The notes below the pieces were generated by a model that saw nothing but the letters and a program-made list of their open reading frames with translations, was not told the origin of the DNA and ran no database searches. Source: Sideroxydans sp. (GTDB lineage Bacteria; Pseudomonadota; Gammaproteobacteria; Burkholderiales; Gallionellaceae). From it: DNA of 16,427 bases. The stretch spans positions 1-16,427 of the forward strand of contig JAVBYP010000080.1 in the NCBI GenBank assembly GCA_030823965.1. The letters run 5' to 3'. The position numbers were made by a program, and so were the translations under genes. Positions 1 through 7,885 of the stretch are shown here, in pieces. Each line of letters starts with the position of its first letter. Position 1 is the first letter of the stretch.

Positions 1-81
1 CTTGCGATAGGATTTTTTGATGTCCTCATCAGAGGCATCACGGTTCACGCCCAAGACTTCGTAATAATCTTTTTTGCTCAT
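1..81 (-). CDS. dnaJ: DnaJ chaperone, N-terminal fragment (cut by window edge)
   Basis: The 27 visible codons read [18 protein letters not shown], then the start of helix II of a J domain. This is the canonical beginning of DnaJ, the Hsp40 co-chaperone that delivers unfolded clients to DnaK and stimulates its ATPase. The HPD motif, the Gly/Phe region and the zinc fingers lie outside the window, so only the start can be judged. The ATG at 81-79 has a purine-rich GGAAAAG just upstream on the minus strand. It lies 61 bases after the dnaK stop on the same strand, as expected for a grpE-dnaK-dnaJ operon. The identification is secure from sequence and context. Whether the rest of the gene is intact cannot be seen. 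Confidence 0.93.
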   Translation of the reverse strand, partial: MSKKDYYEVLGVNRDASDEDIKKSYRK

Positions 82-97
82 GTCTTTTCCATGTGGC

Positions 98-119
98 AGT
101 GGGGCGCATGCGCCCCACT
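98..119. repeat. Perfect 22-bp palindrome between dnaK and dnaJ
   Basis: The stretch is a perfect inverted repeat with half-site AGTGGGGCGCA and no spacer. It lies between the dnaK stop and the dnaJ start. As RNA it would form a very stable GC-rich hairpin with a small loop. No run of T follows on either strand, so it is not a standard intrinsic terminator. It could act as a processing or stability element, or as a partial attenuator that sets the DnaK to DnaJ ratio. A protein-binding operator is also possible. The role is inference; the symmetry is directly visible. Confidence 0.6.
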
Positions 120-142
120 TGATACATCACAAAAGGTGTAAC

Positions 143-2059
143 TTATTTCTTGTCTTTGACTTCGGTGAATTCAGCATCCACTACGTTGTCATCTTGCTTT
201 GGCTGTTCAGCTTGTGCCTGACCACCTTGTGCCTTGGCTTGTTCTGCGGCGTACATCTTTTCGCCCAGTTTCTGCGCAGCGGTGGCTAGTGCTTCAGCTT
301 TCGCGTCGATGGCTTCTTTGTCGTCACCCTTCACGACTTCTTCAGCATCCTTCACGGCGGCTTCGATGGCGGCTTTTTCGTCAGCAGACAATTGCTCGCC
401 GTATTCCTTCATCGACTTGTTGGTGGAGTGGATCAGCGCATCCAGTTGGTTGCGTGAGGTCACCAGTTCCATCGCCTTCTTGTCTTCGTCGGCATGCGCT
501 TCCGCATCCGCCACCATGCGTTGGATCTCTTCTTCACTCAAGCCGGAGCTCGCCTTGATGGTGATATTGGCTTCCTTGTTGGTGGCCTTGTCTTTCGCAC
601 TCACGTGCAAGATACCGTTAGCGTCGATATTGAAGGTCACTTCGATCTGCGGCATGCCACGTGGAGCAGGTGGGATATCGGACAGATTGAATTGGCCCAA
701 GCTCTTGTTGCCAGAAGTCATCTCGCGCTCGCCTTGCAGCACGTGGATGGTCACCGCAGATTGGTTGTCATCCGCTGTCGAGAACACTTGCGATGCCTTG
801 GTCGGGATCGTTGTGTTCTTCTTGATGAGCTTGGTCATTACGCCGCCCATGGTCTCGATACCCAGAGACAACGGAGTCACGTCCAACAACAACACGTCTT
901 TGACTTCACCTTGCAACACGCCGCCTTGGATGGCCGCACCAACAGCGACGGCTTCGTCAGGGTTAACGTCCTTGCGTGGCTCTTTGCCGAAGAACTCTTT
1001 GACCTTGTCTTGTACCTTGGGCATGCGGGTCTGACCACCGACCAAGATCACGTCAGCGATGTCCGCGTTCGTTACGCCAGCATCTTTCATGGCGATGCGG
1101 CATGGCTCGATCGTGCGTGCGATCAGTTCTTCTACCAGGCTTTCCAATTTGGCGCGAGTGATCTTCACGGCCAAGTGCTTAGGACCGGTCGCATCCGCAG
1201 TGATGTAAGGCAGGTTCACTTCGGTCTGTTGCGCGGAAGACAATTCGATTTTCGCTTTTTCAGCTGCGTCCTTCAGACGTTGCAGTGCTAGCATGTCTTT
1301 CTTCAGATCGACGCCGCTTTCCTTTTTGAACTCGTCGATCAGGAAGTCGATGATGCGCATGTCGAAGTCTTCACCGCCGAGGAAAGTGTCGCCGTTGGTG
1401 GACAGCACTTCGAACTGGTGTTCGCCGTCGATCTCAGCGATCTCGATGATGGAGACGTCGAACGTACCGCCGCCCAAGTCATATACCGCGATCTTGCGGT
1501 CGCCCTCTTGTTTGTCCATGCCGAACGCCAGCGCAGCCGCTGTCGGTTCGTTGATGATGCGCTTCACGTCCAGACCAGCGATGCGGCCCGCGTCTTTAGT
1601 CGCTTGGCGTTGTGCATCGTTGAAGTAAGCAGGAACGGTGATGACCGCTTCGGTGACAGTCTCGCCCAAGTAGTCTTCAGCGGTCTTCTTCATCTTCATC
1701 AGGATCTCAGCCGAGATCTCTGGCGCGGAGATGTCTTTATCGCGCACCTTGATCCATGCGTCGCCGTTCTTGGCTTTGACGATGGAGTAGGGAACCATAC
1801 TGATGTCTTTCTGTACCATCGGCTCTTCGAAACGACGGCCAATCAGACGCTTCACGCCGTACAGGGTGTTCTTGGGATTGGTCACGGCTTGACGTTTGGC
1901 AGGCGCACCCACCAGAACTTCACCATCTTCCATGTAGGCGATGATGGACGGGGTGGTACGAGCGCCTTCCGCGTTCTCGATCACCTTGGTCTTGCCATTC
2001 TCCATGACGGCCACGCAAGAGTTCGTCGTGCCCAAGTCGATACCGATGATTTTTCCCAT
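143..2059 (-). CDS. dnaK: Molecular chaperone DnaK (Hsp70)
   Basis: This 638-residue protein has the usual length and all landmarks of bacterial Hsp70. The phosphate-1 loop [13 protein letters not shown] is at the N-terminus and the phosphate-2 loop [11 protein letters not shown] is near residue 195. The adenosine motif [11 protein letters not shown] is near residue 340, and the linker [19 protein letters not shown] near residue 390 leads into the substrate-binding domain. The C-terminus has a Gln/Ala-rich tail ending in [11 protein letters not shown], the EEVK-type end of proteobacterial DnaK. It uses ATP to bind and release exposed hydrophobic peptides, with GrpE as nucleotide exchange factor and DnaJ as co-chaperone, both encoded alongside. 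The ATG is preceded by AAAGGAAA at good spacing. It is probably transcribed from the sigma-32 promoter before grpE, perhaps with a weaker internal promoter in the grpE-dnaK gap. No defects are visible. Confidence 0.98.
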   Translation of the reverse strand: MGKIIGIDLGTTNSCVAVMENGKTKVIENAEGARTTPSIIAYMEDGEVLVGAPAKRQAVTNPKNTLYGVKRLIGRRFEEPMVQKDISMVPYSIVKAKNGDAWIKVRDKDISAPEISAEILMKMKKTAEDYLGETVTEAVITVPAYFNDAQRQATKDAGRIAGLDVKRIINEPTAAALAFGMDKQEGDRKIAVYDLGGGTFDVSIIEIAEIDGEHQFEVLSTNGDTFLGGEDFDMRIIDFLIDEFKKESGVDLKKDMLALQRLKDAAEKAKIELSSAQQTEVNLPYITADATGPKHLAVKITRAKLESLVEELIARTIEPCRIAMKDAGVTNADIADVILVGGQTRMPKVQDKVKEFFGKEPRKDVNPDEAVAVGAAIQGGVLQGEVKDVLLLDVTPLSLGIETMGGVMTKLIKKNTTIPTKASQVFSTADDNQSAVTIHVLQGEREMTSGNKSLGQFNLSDIPPAPRGMPQIEVTFNIDANGILHVSAKDKATNKEANITIKASSGLSEEEIQRMVADAEAHADEDKKAMELVTSRNQLDALIHSTNKSMKEYGEQLSADEKAAIEAAVKDAEEVVKGDDKEAIDAKAEALATAAQKLGEKMYAAEQAKAQGGQAQAEQPKQDDNVVDAEFTEVKDKK

Positions 2060-2111
2060 GATGCTTTCCTTTCAGTTGAATTCTAAAATTGGTTGGATGC
2101 TTTTGTTGCTT

Positions 2112-2147
2112 GCCGCCTAACATCAGGGCGGCGCTGAATATTTCAAG
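2112..2147 (-). promoter_or_regulatory. Possible secondary sigma-32 promoter and small hairpin in the grpE-dnaK gap
   Basis: On the minus strand CTTGAAA (2147-2141), a perfect match to the sigma-32 -35 core, is followed after 11 bases by GCCCTGAT (2129-2122). That is only a partial match to the CCCCATNT -10 box. The -10-like bases overlap a 6-bp stem (GCCGCC/GGCGGC, 2112-2117 with 2127-2132, 9-base loop). The hairpin has no following T run, so it is unlikely to be a full terminator. A weak internal heat-shock promoter for dnaK alone is plausible but unproven. The hairpin could instead be a processing site between grpE and dnaK. Confidence 0.35.
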
Positions 2148-2153
2148 TGCTAC

Positions 2154-2669
2154 TTATTCTTTTGCTTTGGCTACCATCACCAGCGCCGGACGCATGACGC
2201 GGTCATTCAGGCTATAGCCCTTTTGCATCACACTCACCACGGTGTTCGGCTCTTGCTCGCTTTCCAGCATGCCGATGGCTTGGTGTTTGTGCGGGTCGAG
2301 CTTCTCGCCTACTGGATTGATCTCTTTGATATTGAACTTATCGAACACGCTGGAGAGTTGCTTCAGAGTCAGCTCCATGCCGCTCTTGAAGCTCTCGATA
2401 TTGTCGGTCTGCACCGCCATGCCGGCTTCCAAGCTGTCTTTGACTGCCAGCATCTCGTTGGAGAAGCGCTCTACAGCGAACTTCTGCGCCTTGCTCACAT
2501 CCTCGGCAGCACGGCGGCGGATGTTCTCGCCTTCGGCTTTGGCATACATCCAAGCATCGTAGTGTTCCTGCGCCTTGAGTTCGGCTGCCTTCAGCATCTC
2601 TTCCATGCTGGGCATGGTTTCTGCGGGTGCGGCGGCTTGTTCGGTTTGGGGTGTATCGTTCTGTTCCAT
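2154..2669 (-). CDS. grpE: GrpE nucleotide exchange factor for DnaK
   Basis: The 171-residue product begins [13 protein letters not shown], with the usual acidic disordered N-terminus. A long helical, coiled-coil dimerisation region follows (about residues 33-100, with [19 protein letters not shown]). The beta-wing end contains [11 protein letters not shown] and the family signature [18 protein letters not shown]. It opens the DnaK nucleotide cleft to release ADP and acts as a thermosensor in the Hsp70 cycle. The reading frame extends 29 codons upstream, but that extension crosses the promoter. The chosen ATG at 2669 has an excellent AGGAGAG ribosome site and matches the family start. It is the first gene of the operon, 94 bases before dnaK. 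Confidence 0.96.
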   Translation of the reverse strand: MEQNDTPQTEQAAAPAETMPSMEEMLKAAELKAQEHYDAWMYAKAEGENIRRRAAEDVSKAQKFAVERFSNEMLAVKDSLEAGMAVQTDNIESFKSGMELTLKQLSSVFDKFNIKEINPVGEKLDPHKHQAIGMLESEQEPNTVVSVMQKGYSLNDRVMRPALVMVAKAKE

Positions 2670-2696
2670 GTTGCTCTCCTGATTTCGACTTGTGCC

Positions 2697-2724
2697 AAAT
2701 TGGGGTGCGCTTGGCGATTTCAAG
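2697..2724 (-). promoter_or_regulatory. Sigma-32 heat-shock promoter of grpE-dnaK-dnaJ
   Basis: Read on the minus strand, CTTGAAA (2724-2718) is followed after 12 bases by CCCCAATTT (2705-2697). The sigma-32 consensus is CTTGAAA, an 11-16 base spacer, then CCCCATNT, so this is a near-perfect match. The predicted transcript start near 2690 leaves a leader of about 20 bases before the grpE ATG. Location, orientation and downstream genes all agree. The hexamers and spacing are seen directly; use by RpoH is inferred from established knowledge of the regulon. I see no CIRCE (HrcA-binding) inverted repeat here. Confidence 0.85.
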
Positions 2725-2731
2725 AGCCAAA

Positions 2732-2759
2732 GTGAAAATTTATCGTCGCATGACATAAT
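2732..2759 (+). promoter_or_regulatory. Sigma-70-like promoter for the MFS gene
   Basis: GTGAAA (2732-2737, four of six matches to TTGACA) and CATAAT (2754-2759, five of six matches to TATAAT) are separated by 16 bases. TG one base upstream of the -10 box makes it an extended -10 element. Transcription would start near 2766, about 20 bases before the ATG at 2786. It faces away from the grpE heat-shock promoter, and the two -35 boxes are only 7 bases apart. Call made by eye from consensus. Confidence 0.55.
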
Positions 2760-2785
2760 GCGAGCCGATTCGAAGCCCGTCTGTT

Positions 2786-3937
2786 ATGTACCCCACAAAG
2801 AACTACCACTGGCGCATCGCCGGTTTCTATTTTTTCTATTACGCCTTCGTAGGGATGTTCTCGCCCTATTGGAGTCTGTATCTGCAATCCATCCATTTCA
2901 CGCCTATCGAGATCGCCATCTTGATGTCGATCCAGCCAGTGATGCGCATGATCGCGCCGAACGTCTGGGGCTGGTTGGCTGACCATACGGGGCAGCGACT
3001 GTTGGTGGTGCAGGTGGCGGCGACTTTGAGTGCAGTGTTCTATTTCGGGGTATTCCTCACCACCAGTTTCTGGGGGCTGTTCTTGGTGTTGTCGCTGATG
3101 AGCTTCTTCTGGAGTGCTTCCATGCCCTTAGTGGAAGCGACGACGATGAGTTATCTGGGCAAGAACACGGCACATTACGGGCGCATCCGCTCGTGGGGAT
3201 CCATCGGCTTCATCGTGGCCGTGGTGGGGCTGGGTTATGCCTTCGATTACATCGCCATCGTGTGGCTGTTGTGGGCGGGGTTGGTGTGCGAGATCGGCAT
3301 CCTCATCTTTGCGCGGCAGATACCTAAGACTGAAGTGTTGGCGCACCACACCGATCACCAACCGATCCGACAGATCGTGATGCAACCCAAGGTTTTGGCA
3401 TTGTTGGGCGCGTGCTTCTTGATGTCGGTGGCGCACGGTCCTTATTACACCTTCTTCTCAATCTATCTGGTCGAACATGGCTACACCAAGACCGCAGTCG
3501 GCGCGCTGTGGGCGCTGGGGGTCATCTGCGAGATCGGTGTGTTCTTCCTGATGCCTGCGCTGGTCAAGCGATTCGGTTTCACCCGTATCCTGCTCATCAG
3601 CTTCAGCGCGGCGGTGCTGCGCTTCATGCTCATCGGCTGGACGGTGGATGTTGTCGGTCTGTTGCTGTTCGCTCAGGTGTTGCATGCCCTGACTTTTGGC
3701 GCTTACCACGCCGCCTCGGTGGGGTTGGTGCATGAGTTCTTCAAAGGGCGGCATCAGTCCAAGGGGCAGGCGCTGTTCGGTAGCTTCACCTACGGCGCGG
3801 GCGGTGTGTTGGGCGGACTGGCGAGCGGTCCGATCTGGCAACACTGGGGAGCGAGCGCCTTGTACACCTTCAGTTCCAGCATGGCATTGCTAGGTTTGTT
3901 GCTGATGCTGTGGAAGCTACATGATTTAAAGAAATAA
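2786..3937 (+). CDS. MFS permease, MFS_1-like / phenylpropionate-permease-type family
   Basis: The 383-residue product is almost entirely hydrophobic, with about 12 predicted membrane helices, the size of a compact major facilitator. The N-terminus YHWRIAGFYFFYYAFVG, then SPYWSLYLQ and GWLADHTGQR in the first cytoplasmic loop, resembles the MFS_1_like (HcaT / 3-phenylpropionate permease) group. WGSIGFIVAVVGLG marks a conserved region near residue 140. It should be an inner-membrane secondary transporter. The substrate cannot be read from sequence, and the 'phenylpropionate' label of this family should not be taken literally. The ribosome site before the ATG is weak. It is divergent from grpE and lies 43 bases upstream of cimA on the same strand, so it could be cotranscribed with cimA, though no functional link is evident. 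Confidence 0.85.
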   Translation: MYPTKNYHWRIAGFYFFYYAFVGMFSPYWSLYLQSIHFTPIEIAILMSIQPVMRMIAPNVWGWLADHTGQRLLVVQVAATLSAVFYFGVFLTTSFWGLFLVLSLMSFFWSASMPLVEATTMSYLGKNTAHYGRIRSWGSIGFIVAVVGLGYAFDYIAIVWLLWAGLVCEIGILIFARQIPKTEVLAHHTDHQPIRQIVMQPKVLALLGACFLMSVAHGPYYTFFSIYLVEHGYTKTAVGALWALGVICEIGVFFLMPALVKRFGFTRILLISFSAAVLRFMLIGWTVDVVGLLLFAQVLHALTFGAYHAASVGLVHEFFKGRHQSKGQALFGSFTYGAGGVLGGLASGPIWQHWGASALYTFSSSMALLGLLLMLWKLHDLKK

Positions 3938-3980
3938 GCAGAATGATAGACTTCGAATCTCCTCAAAAAGTGACGACACG

Positions 3981-5570
3981 ATGAGCCAAGTATTCCTATA
4001 CGACACAACCTTGCGCGACGGTACGCAGCGTGAGGATATCTCCCTATCTGTTGACGATAAGTTGGCCATCGCCAAGCGCTTGGCAGATTTTGGTTTCCAC
4101 TACATCGAAGGGGGTTGGCCTGGCTCCAATCCTAAGGATGCTGAGTTCTTTGCGCGTGCGGCGAAGTTGGATCTGGGGGCTGCCAAGCTCGCGGCATTCG
4201 GGCGTACACGTCAAAAGAGTTTGCAGTGCGAACAGGACACCAACCTGCAAGCTTTGCTGGATGCACAGACGCCCGTGGTCACCATGGTGGGCAAGAGCTC
4301 TGACTACCACGTGAAGGTGGTGCTATCCGCCAGGCTAGAAGAGAACCTCGCCATGATTCGCGACAGCGTCGCCTACATGAAGTCCAAGGGGCGTGAGGTG
4401 ATGTTCGATGCGGAGCATTTCTTCGATGGTTTCATCGCGAACAAAGACTATGCGCTGGCGACTTTGAAAGCGGCGGCGGATGCAGGCGCGGACTGGCTGG
4501 TGTTGTGCGAGACCAACGGTGGCAAGTTGCCGTGGGAGGTCGAAGAGATCGTGCGTGAGGTGAAGAAGCACATCAGCACGCCGCTGGGGGCACATTGCCA
4601 TAACGACAGTGGTTGCGGGGTGGCGAACTCGCTGGCGGCGGTGCGCGGCGGTTGCTTGCAGGTACAGGGCACCATCAATGGTTATGGCGAGCGCGTCGGT
4701 AATGCCAACCTGACTACCATCATCCCCAACCTGCAACTCAAGATGGGCAAGCGAGCGGTGACGCCGGAACAGTTGCGGGAGCTGACGTCACTTGCGCATT
4801 ACGTGGCAGAAGTGGTCAACCTCAAGCATTACAACCACGCGCCCTACATCGGCCACAGCGCCTTTGCGCACAAGGGCGGCATCCATGTGGCGGCGATGCT
4901 GAAGGCTGCGGATACCTATCAACACATCGACCCTGCCTTGGTCGGTAACGAGATGCGCTCAGTCGTGTCAGAGCTGTCTGGGCGCGGCAATATCCAGTTC
5001 CAAGCGAAGTCCTTGGGCATCGAACTCGATAATGAGAACGCGCAAAAGGTACTCAATCACATCAAGCATCTGGAGCATGAGGGTTTCACCTTCGAGGCGG
5101 CGGAAGCCAGTATGGAATTGATGCTGCATCGTCTGCGTCCCGAATATCGGAAGCCATTCGAGTTAATCGATTATTTCGTCATCACGGAACGTCGCCAGAG
5201 CCGTGGGCTGTTGTCGGAAGCGACGGCCAAGGTGAAGGTGGGGGATGAGGTGAAATTCATGGCGGCTGAAGGTAATGGCCCTGTCAACGCACTCTCGACG
5301 GCTTTGCGTAGCGCCCTCTCGGCGGCGTATCCGGTGCTGAAGACGGTGCGCCTCATCGACTACAAGGTGCGTATCTTGGATAGCGCCAACGGCACATCCG
5401 CACAGATCCGCGTCCTCATCACCTTCCAAGGTGGCGGCCATGTGTGGACGACAGTAGGCGCCAGCACGAACATCATCGATGCCAGTTGGCATGCGTTGTC
5501 CGATAGCTTGGAGTATGCCTTGGTGAAACTGGTCGACACTCCCGCTCCCAACAGCGCAACCTTGGCGTAG
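3981..5570 (+). CDS. cimA: (R)-citramalate synthase
   Basis: This 529-residue member of the alpha-isopropylmalate/homocitrate synthase family belongs to the CimA subgroup. It condenses pyruvate with acetyl-CoA to (R)-citramalate, the first step of the threonine-independent isoleucine route. The TIM barrel starts with LYDTTLRDGTQREDIS (catalytic Arg12, metal ligand Asp13). GGWPGSNPKD at 44-53 is the characteristic CimA motif. Metal ligands His205 and His207 sit in GAHCHNDSGCG, followed by GYGERVGN (234-241). The C-terminal part from about residue 400 is a LeuA-type allosteric dimer domain, probably sensing isoleucine. It directly precedes leuC, whose product with LeuD and LeuB can process citramalate. 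The ribosome site is poor. A weak promoter-like pair (TTTAAA at 3925, TAGACT at 3947) lies upstream. LeuA is less likely because of the GWPGSNPKD motif and the overall length. Confidence 0.92.
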   Translation: MSQVFLYDTTLRDGTQREDISLSVDDKLAIAKRLADFGFHYIEGGWPGSNPKDAEFFARAAKLDLGAAKLAAFGRTRQKSLQCEQDTNLQALLDAQTPVVTMVGKSSDYHVKVVLSARLEENLAMIRDSVAYMKSKGREVMFDAEHFFDGFIANKDYALATLKAAADAGADWLVLCETNGGKLPWEVEEIVREVKKHISTPLGAHCHNDSGCGVANSLAAVRGGCLQVQGTINGYGERVGNANLTTIIPNLQLKMGKRAVTPEQLRELTSLAHYVAEVVNLKHYNHAPYIGHSAFAHKGGIHVAAMLKAADTYQHIDPALVGNEMRSVVSELSGRGNIQFQAKSLGIELDNENAQKVLNHIKHLEHEGFTFEAAEASMELMLHRLRPEYRKPFELIDYFVITERRQSRGLLSEATAKVKVGDEVKFMAAEGNGPVNALSTALRSALSAAYPVLKTVRLIDYKVRILDSANGTSAQIRVLITFQGGGHVWTTVGASTNIIDASWHALSDSLEYALVKLVDTPAPNSATLA

Positions 5571-5583
5571 ATACAGCGTGCTG

Positions 5584-5592
5584 TGGCATAAT
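5584..5592 (+). promoter_or_regulatory. Candidate extended -10 promoter for leuC
   Basis: TGGCATAAT is an extended -10 element (TG, one base, CATAAT), just after the cimA stop and 25 bases before the leuC ATG. A poor -35 candidate, TTGGCG, lies 19 bases further up, inside the end of cimA. It would start a short transcript leader near 5600. I see no leader peptide or attenuator, since the whole gap is only 47 bases. If real, it separates leuC expression from cimA. Confidence 0.4.
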
Positions 5593-5617
5593 CGCAAGCC
5601 TTGGGAAAGATTAAAAA

Positions 5618-7021
5618 ATGAACGCTCAAACACTTTACGACAAACTTTGGAACAGTCATCTGGTTCGCACCGAGGCGGATGGAACGGCTTTGATCTACAT
5701 CGATCGCCATCTGGTGCACGAAGTGACCAGCCCGCAAGCCTTCGAGGGGATGCGCATGGCGCATCGCAAACCTTGGCGTGTCGACTCCATCTTGGCTGTG
5801 CCTGATCACAATGTGCCGACCAAAAATTTAGCCGCAGGGATCACGGATCCGATCTCGCGTCTGCAAGTGGAGACACTGGATGCGAACTGCGCTGAGTTGG
5901 GTATCACTGAATTCAAGATGGGCGACATCCGACAAGGTGTGGTGCATGTGATGGGGCCAGAGCAGGGCGCGACCTTACCGGGCATGACGGTGGTGTGCGG
6001 CGATTCGCATACCAGCACACACGGCGCTTTCGGGGCGTTGGCGCATGGTATCGGCACCTCCGAAGTCGAGCACGTGATGGCGACGCAATGTCTGGTGGCG
6101 AAGAAATCCAAGACGATGCTGGTCAAGGTGGATGGCAAGTTGGGTCATGGCGTGACTTCAAAAGACATCGCGCTGGCTGTCATCGGTCAGATCGGCACGG
6201 CGGGCGGTACGGGTTATGCTATCGAGTTCGGTGGTGACACCATCCGTGGTTTGAGCATGGAAGGTCGCATGACCTTGTGCAACATGGCCATCGAAGCCGG
6301 TGCGCGCGCTGGCATGGTGGCGGCGGATGAAACCACTTTCGCCTACATCAAAGGTCGCCCATTCGCACCTAAAGGTGCGCAGTGGGATGCGGCGGTGACT
6401 TACTGGCGTACGTTGCACAGCGATGCGGATGCGAAGTTCGACACTACCATCACCTTGGATGCGGCCAAGATCAAACCGCAAGTGACTTGGGGGACTTCAC
6501 CCGAGATGGTATTGCCGGTGGATGGCATCGTGCCTGATCCTGCAAACATCACGGATGCAGTGAAACGTAGCGATACCGAACGTGCATTGCAATACATGGG
6601 CTTGAAGGCGAACACGCCGATCACTGAGATCAAGATCGACAAGGTGTTCATCGGTTCTTGCACCAATGGACGTATCGAAGATATGCGCGCGGCAGCGGCG
6701 GTCGCCAAAGGCGGCAAGGTCGCCGCGAACGTGATGTTGGCGATGGTGGTTCCGGGTTCTGGGCTGGTCAAGGCGCAAGCAGAGCAAGAAGGCCTAGATA
6801 AGATTTTCATCGAGGCTGGATTCGAGTGGCGCGATCCGGGTTGCTCCATGTGTTTGGCGATGAACGATGATCGTTTGTCGTCGGGTGAACGTTGCGCCTC
6901 GACATCGAACCGCAACTTCGAAGGGCGCCAAGGCCAAGGTGGACGTACTCACTTGGTGAGCCCTGCGATGGCTGCCGCAGCAGCGATCGCGGGTCATTTC
7001 GTGGATGTGAGCAAGCAATGA
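5618..7021 (+). CDS. leuC: 3-isopropylmalate dehydratase large subunit
   Basis: The 467-residue product has the length and motifs of LeuC, the iron-sulfur subunit of isopropylmalate isomerase. The complex with LeuD converts 2- to 3-isopropylmalate, and citramalate to 3-methylmalate in the CimA route. The [4Fe-4S] ligands are visible as Cys348 (IGSCTNGR), Cys409 and Cys412 ([11 protein letters not shown]). Other aconitase-family signatures are [19 protein letters not shown] (127-145) and [16 protein letters not shown] (427-442). The start [16 protein letters not shown] is typical. GGGAAAG eight bases upstream may serve as the ribosome site. Its TGA overlaps the ATG of the following small lipoprotein gene by 4 bases (ATGA), suggesting translational coupling. 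Confidence 0.97.
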   Translation: MNAQTLYDKLWNSHLVRTEADGTALIYIDRHLVHEVTSPQAFEGMRMAHRKPWRVDSILAVPDHNVPTKNLAAGITDPISRLQVETLDANCAELGITEFKMGDIRQGVVHVMGPEQGATLPGMTVVCGDSHTSTHGAFGALAHGIGTSEVEHVMATQCLVAKKSKTMLVKVDGKLGHGVTSKDIALAVIGQIGTAGGTGYAIEFGGDTIRGLSMEGRMTLCNMAIEAGARAGMVAADETTFAYIKGRPFAPKGAQWDAAVTYWRTLHSDADAKFDTTITLDAAKIKPQVTWGTSPEMVLPVDGIVPDPANITDAVKRSDTERALQYMGLKANTPITEIKIDKVFIGSCTNGRIEDMRAAAAVAKGGKVAANVMLAMVVPGSGLVKAQAEQEGLDKIFIEAGFEWRDPGCSMCLAMNDDRLSSGERCASTSNRNFEGRQGQGGRTHLVSPAMAAAAAIAGHFVDVSKQ

Positions 7022-7203
7022 GATTCGTGCTGATCCTGTCGGTTTTGTTGTTGCCTGCTTGTAACACCTATCAAGCGGCGCGTGGCGATACGACGGGTTC
7101 AAAAGTCGCGGGCGGTGTGAAGCAAGATGCGACAGTGGCAGGTAAGACCATTGAGCGCGCGGCGAGTGAGATCGGTGATGCGCTCAACAAGACGTTCAAG
7201 TGA
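7018..7203 (+). CDS. Small entericidin-like lipoprotein
   Basis: The 61-residue product begins [15 protein letters not shown], a short lipoprotein signal peptide with lipobox LPAC and Cys15 as the predicted acylated residue. The mature part is about 47 residues, polar and probably helical, ending in [16 protein letters not shown]. This resembles the entericidin EcnA/EcnB family (CNT start, then an amphipathic helix with IERAA-like text). The ATG overlaps the leuC stop in an ATGA junction, and leuD starts about 25 bases downstream, so it is embedded in the leu operon. Entericidins are small envelope lipoproteins linked to stress or toxin/antidote behaviour in enterobacteria; that role should not be assumed here. 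From memory, a small entericidin-like gene between leuC and leuD occurs in other betaproteobacteria. The longer frame starting at 6892 lies inside leuC and is rejected. Confidence 0.75.
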   Translation: MRFVLILSVLLLPACNTYQAARGDTTGSKVAGGVKQDATVAGKTIERAASEIGDALNKTFK

Positions 7204-7228
7204 ACGCCTAATTTACGGACGATAGATG

Positions 7229-7867
7229 ATGCAAAAATTCGAAAAATTCTCTGGTTTGGTTGTGCCGTTGGATAGAGCCAACGTGGATACTGACGCGATC
7301 ATCCCCAAACAATTCTTGAAATCCATCAAGCGCTCGGGTTTCGGCCCCTACGCCTTCGATGAGTGGCGTTATCTGGATCACGGCGAGCCCGGTATGGATT
7401 GCAGCAAGCGTCCGCTGAACAAGGACTTCGTGTTGAATCAACCGCGTTATCAAGGTGCACAGGTGTTGTTGGCACGTGAGAACTTCGGTTGCGGCTCTTC
7501 GCGCGAACATGCGCCGTGGGCGCTGGACGATTACGGCTTCCGCGTCGTCATTGCCCCAAGCTTCGCCGACATCTTCTTCAACAACTGTTTCAAGAACGGC
7601 ATGCTGCCCATCAAATTGGCGGCGGACAAAGTCGACGAGTTGTTCAAGGCAGTTGAAGCTAAGGAAGGTTTTGCTTTGACCGTCGATCTGGTGCAGCAGA
7701 CGCTCACGACACCGGATGGCGCAGTCTACAAGTTCGAGGTGGATGAGTTCCGCAAGCATTGTCTGTTGAATGGCTTGGATGACATCGGGCTGACTCTGCA
7801 ACATAAGGCCGACATCAGCGCATTCGAAACGAAGCATCGCGCTTCGCAACCGTGGTTATTTGCATAA
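7229..7867 (+). CDS. leuD: 3-isopropylmalate dehydratase small subunit
   Basis: The product is 212 residues from the second of two adjacent ATGs (7226 and 7229). [11 protein letters not shown] matches the usual betaproteobacterial start and length. It supplies the swivelling aconitase domain that completes the active site with LeuC. Motifs include [19 protein letters not shown] near the N-terminus and the substrate-recognition loop [16 protein letters not shown] near residue 90. The [14 protein letters not shown] helix near the C-terminus is also conserved. A modest GGAC serves as ribosome site. It is separated from leuC only by the small lipoprotein gene and followed 18 bases later by leuB. 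No anomalies are seen. Confidence 0.96.
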   Translation: MQKFEKFSGLVVPLDRANVDTDAIIPKQFLKSIKRSGFGPYAFDEWRYLDHGEPGMDCSKRPLNKDFVLNQPRYQGAQVLLARENFGCGSSREHAPWALDDYGFRVVIAPSFADIFFNNCFKNGMLPIKLAADKVDELFKAVEAKEGFALTVDLVQQTLTTPDGAVYKFEVDEFRKHCLLNGLDDIGLTLQHKADISAFETKHRASQPWLFA

Positions 7868-7885
7868 TTCTCAAAAGGTACTGAA

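Noticed and set aside
494..1291. Long plus-strand open frame (265 codons) opposite dnaK, with others at 234-1034 and 1418-2086
   Set aside because: These are antisense shadows of the strongly biased dnaK codons. They have no family resemblance, are rich in His/Arg or Ser/Ala as expected from frame shadows, and lack convincing ribosome sites.
2670..2756. 29-codon upstream extension of grpE starting at 2756
   Set aside because: It crosses the sigma-32 promoter, lacks family similarity, and the internal ATG at 2669 has a strong AGGAGAG site.
6892..7017. Longer 103-codon version of the small lipoprotein starting inside leuC
   Set aside because: The extra part is leuC read in another frame. It would hide the clear lipoprotein signal peptide that starts at 7018.
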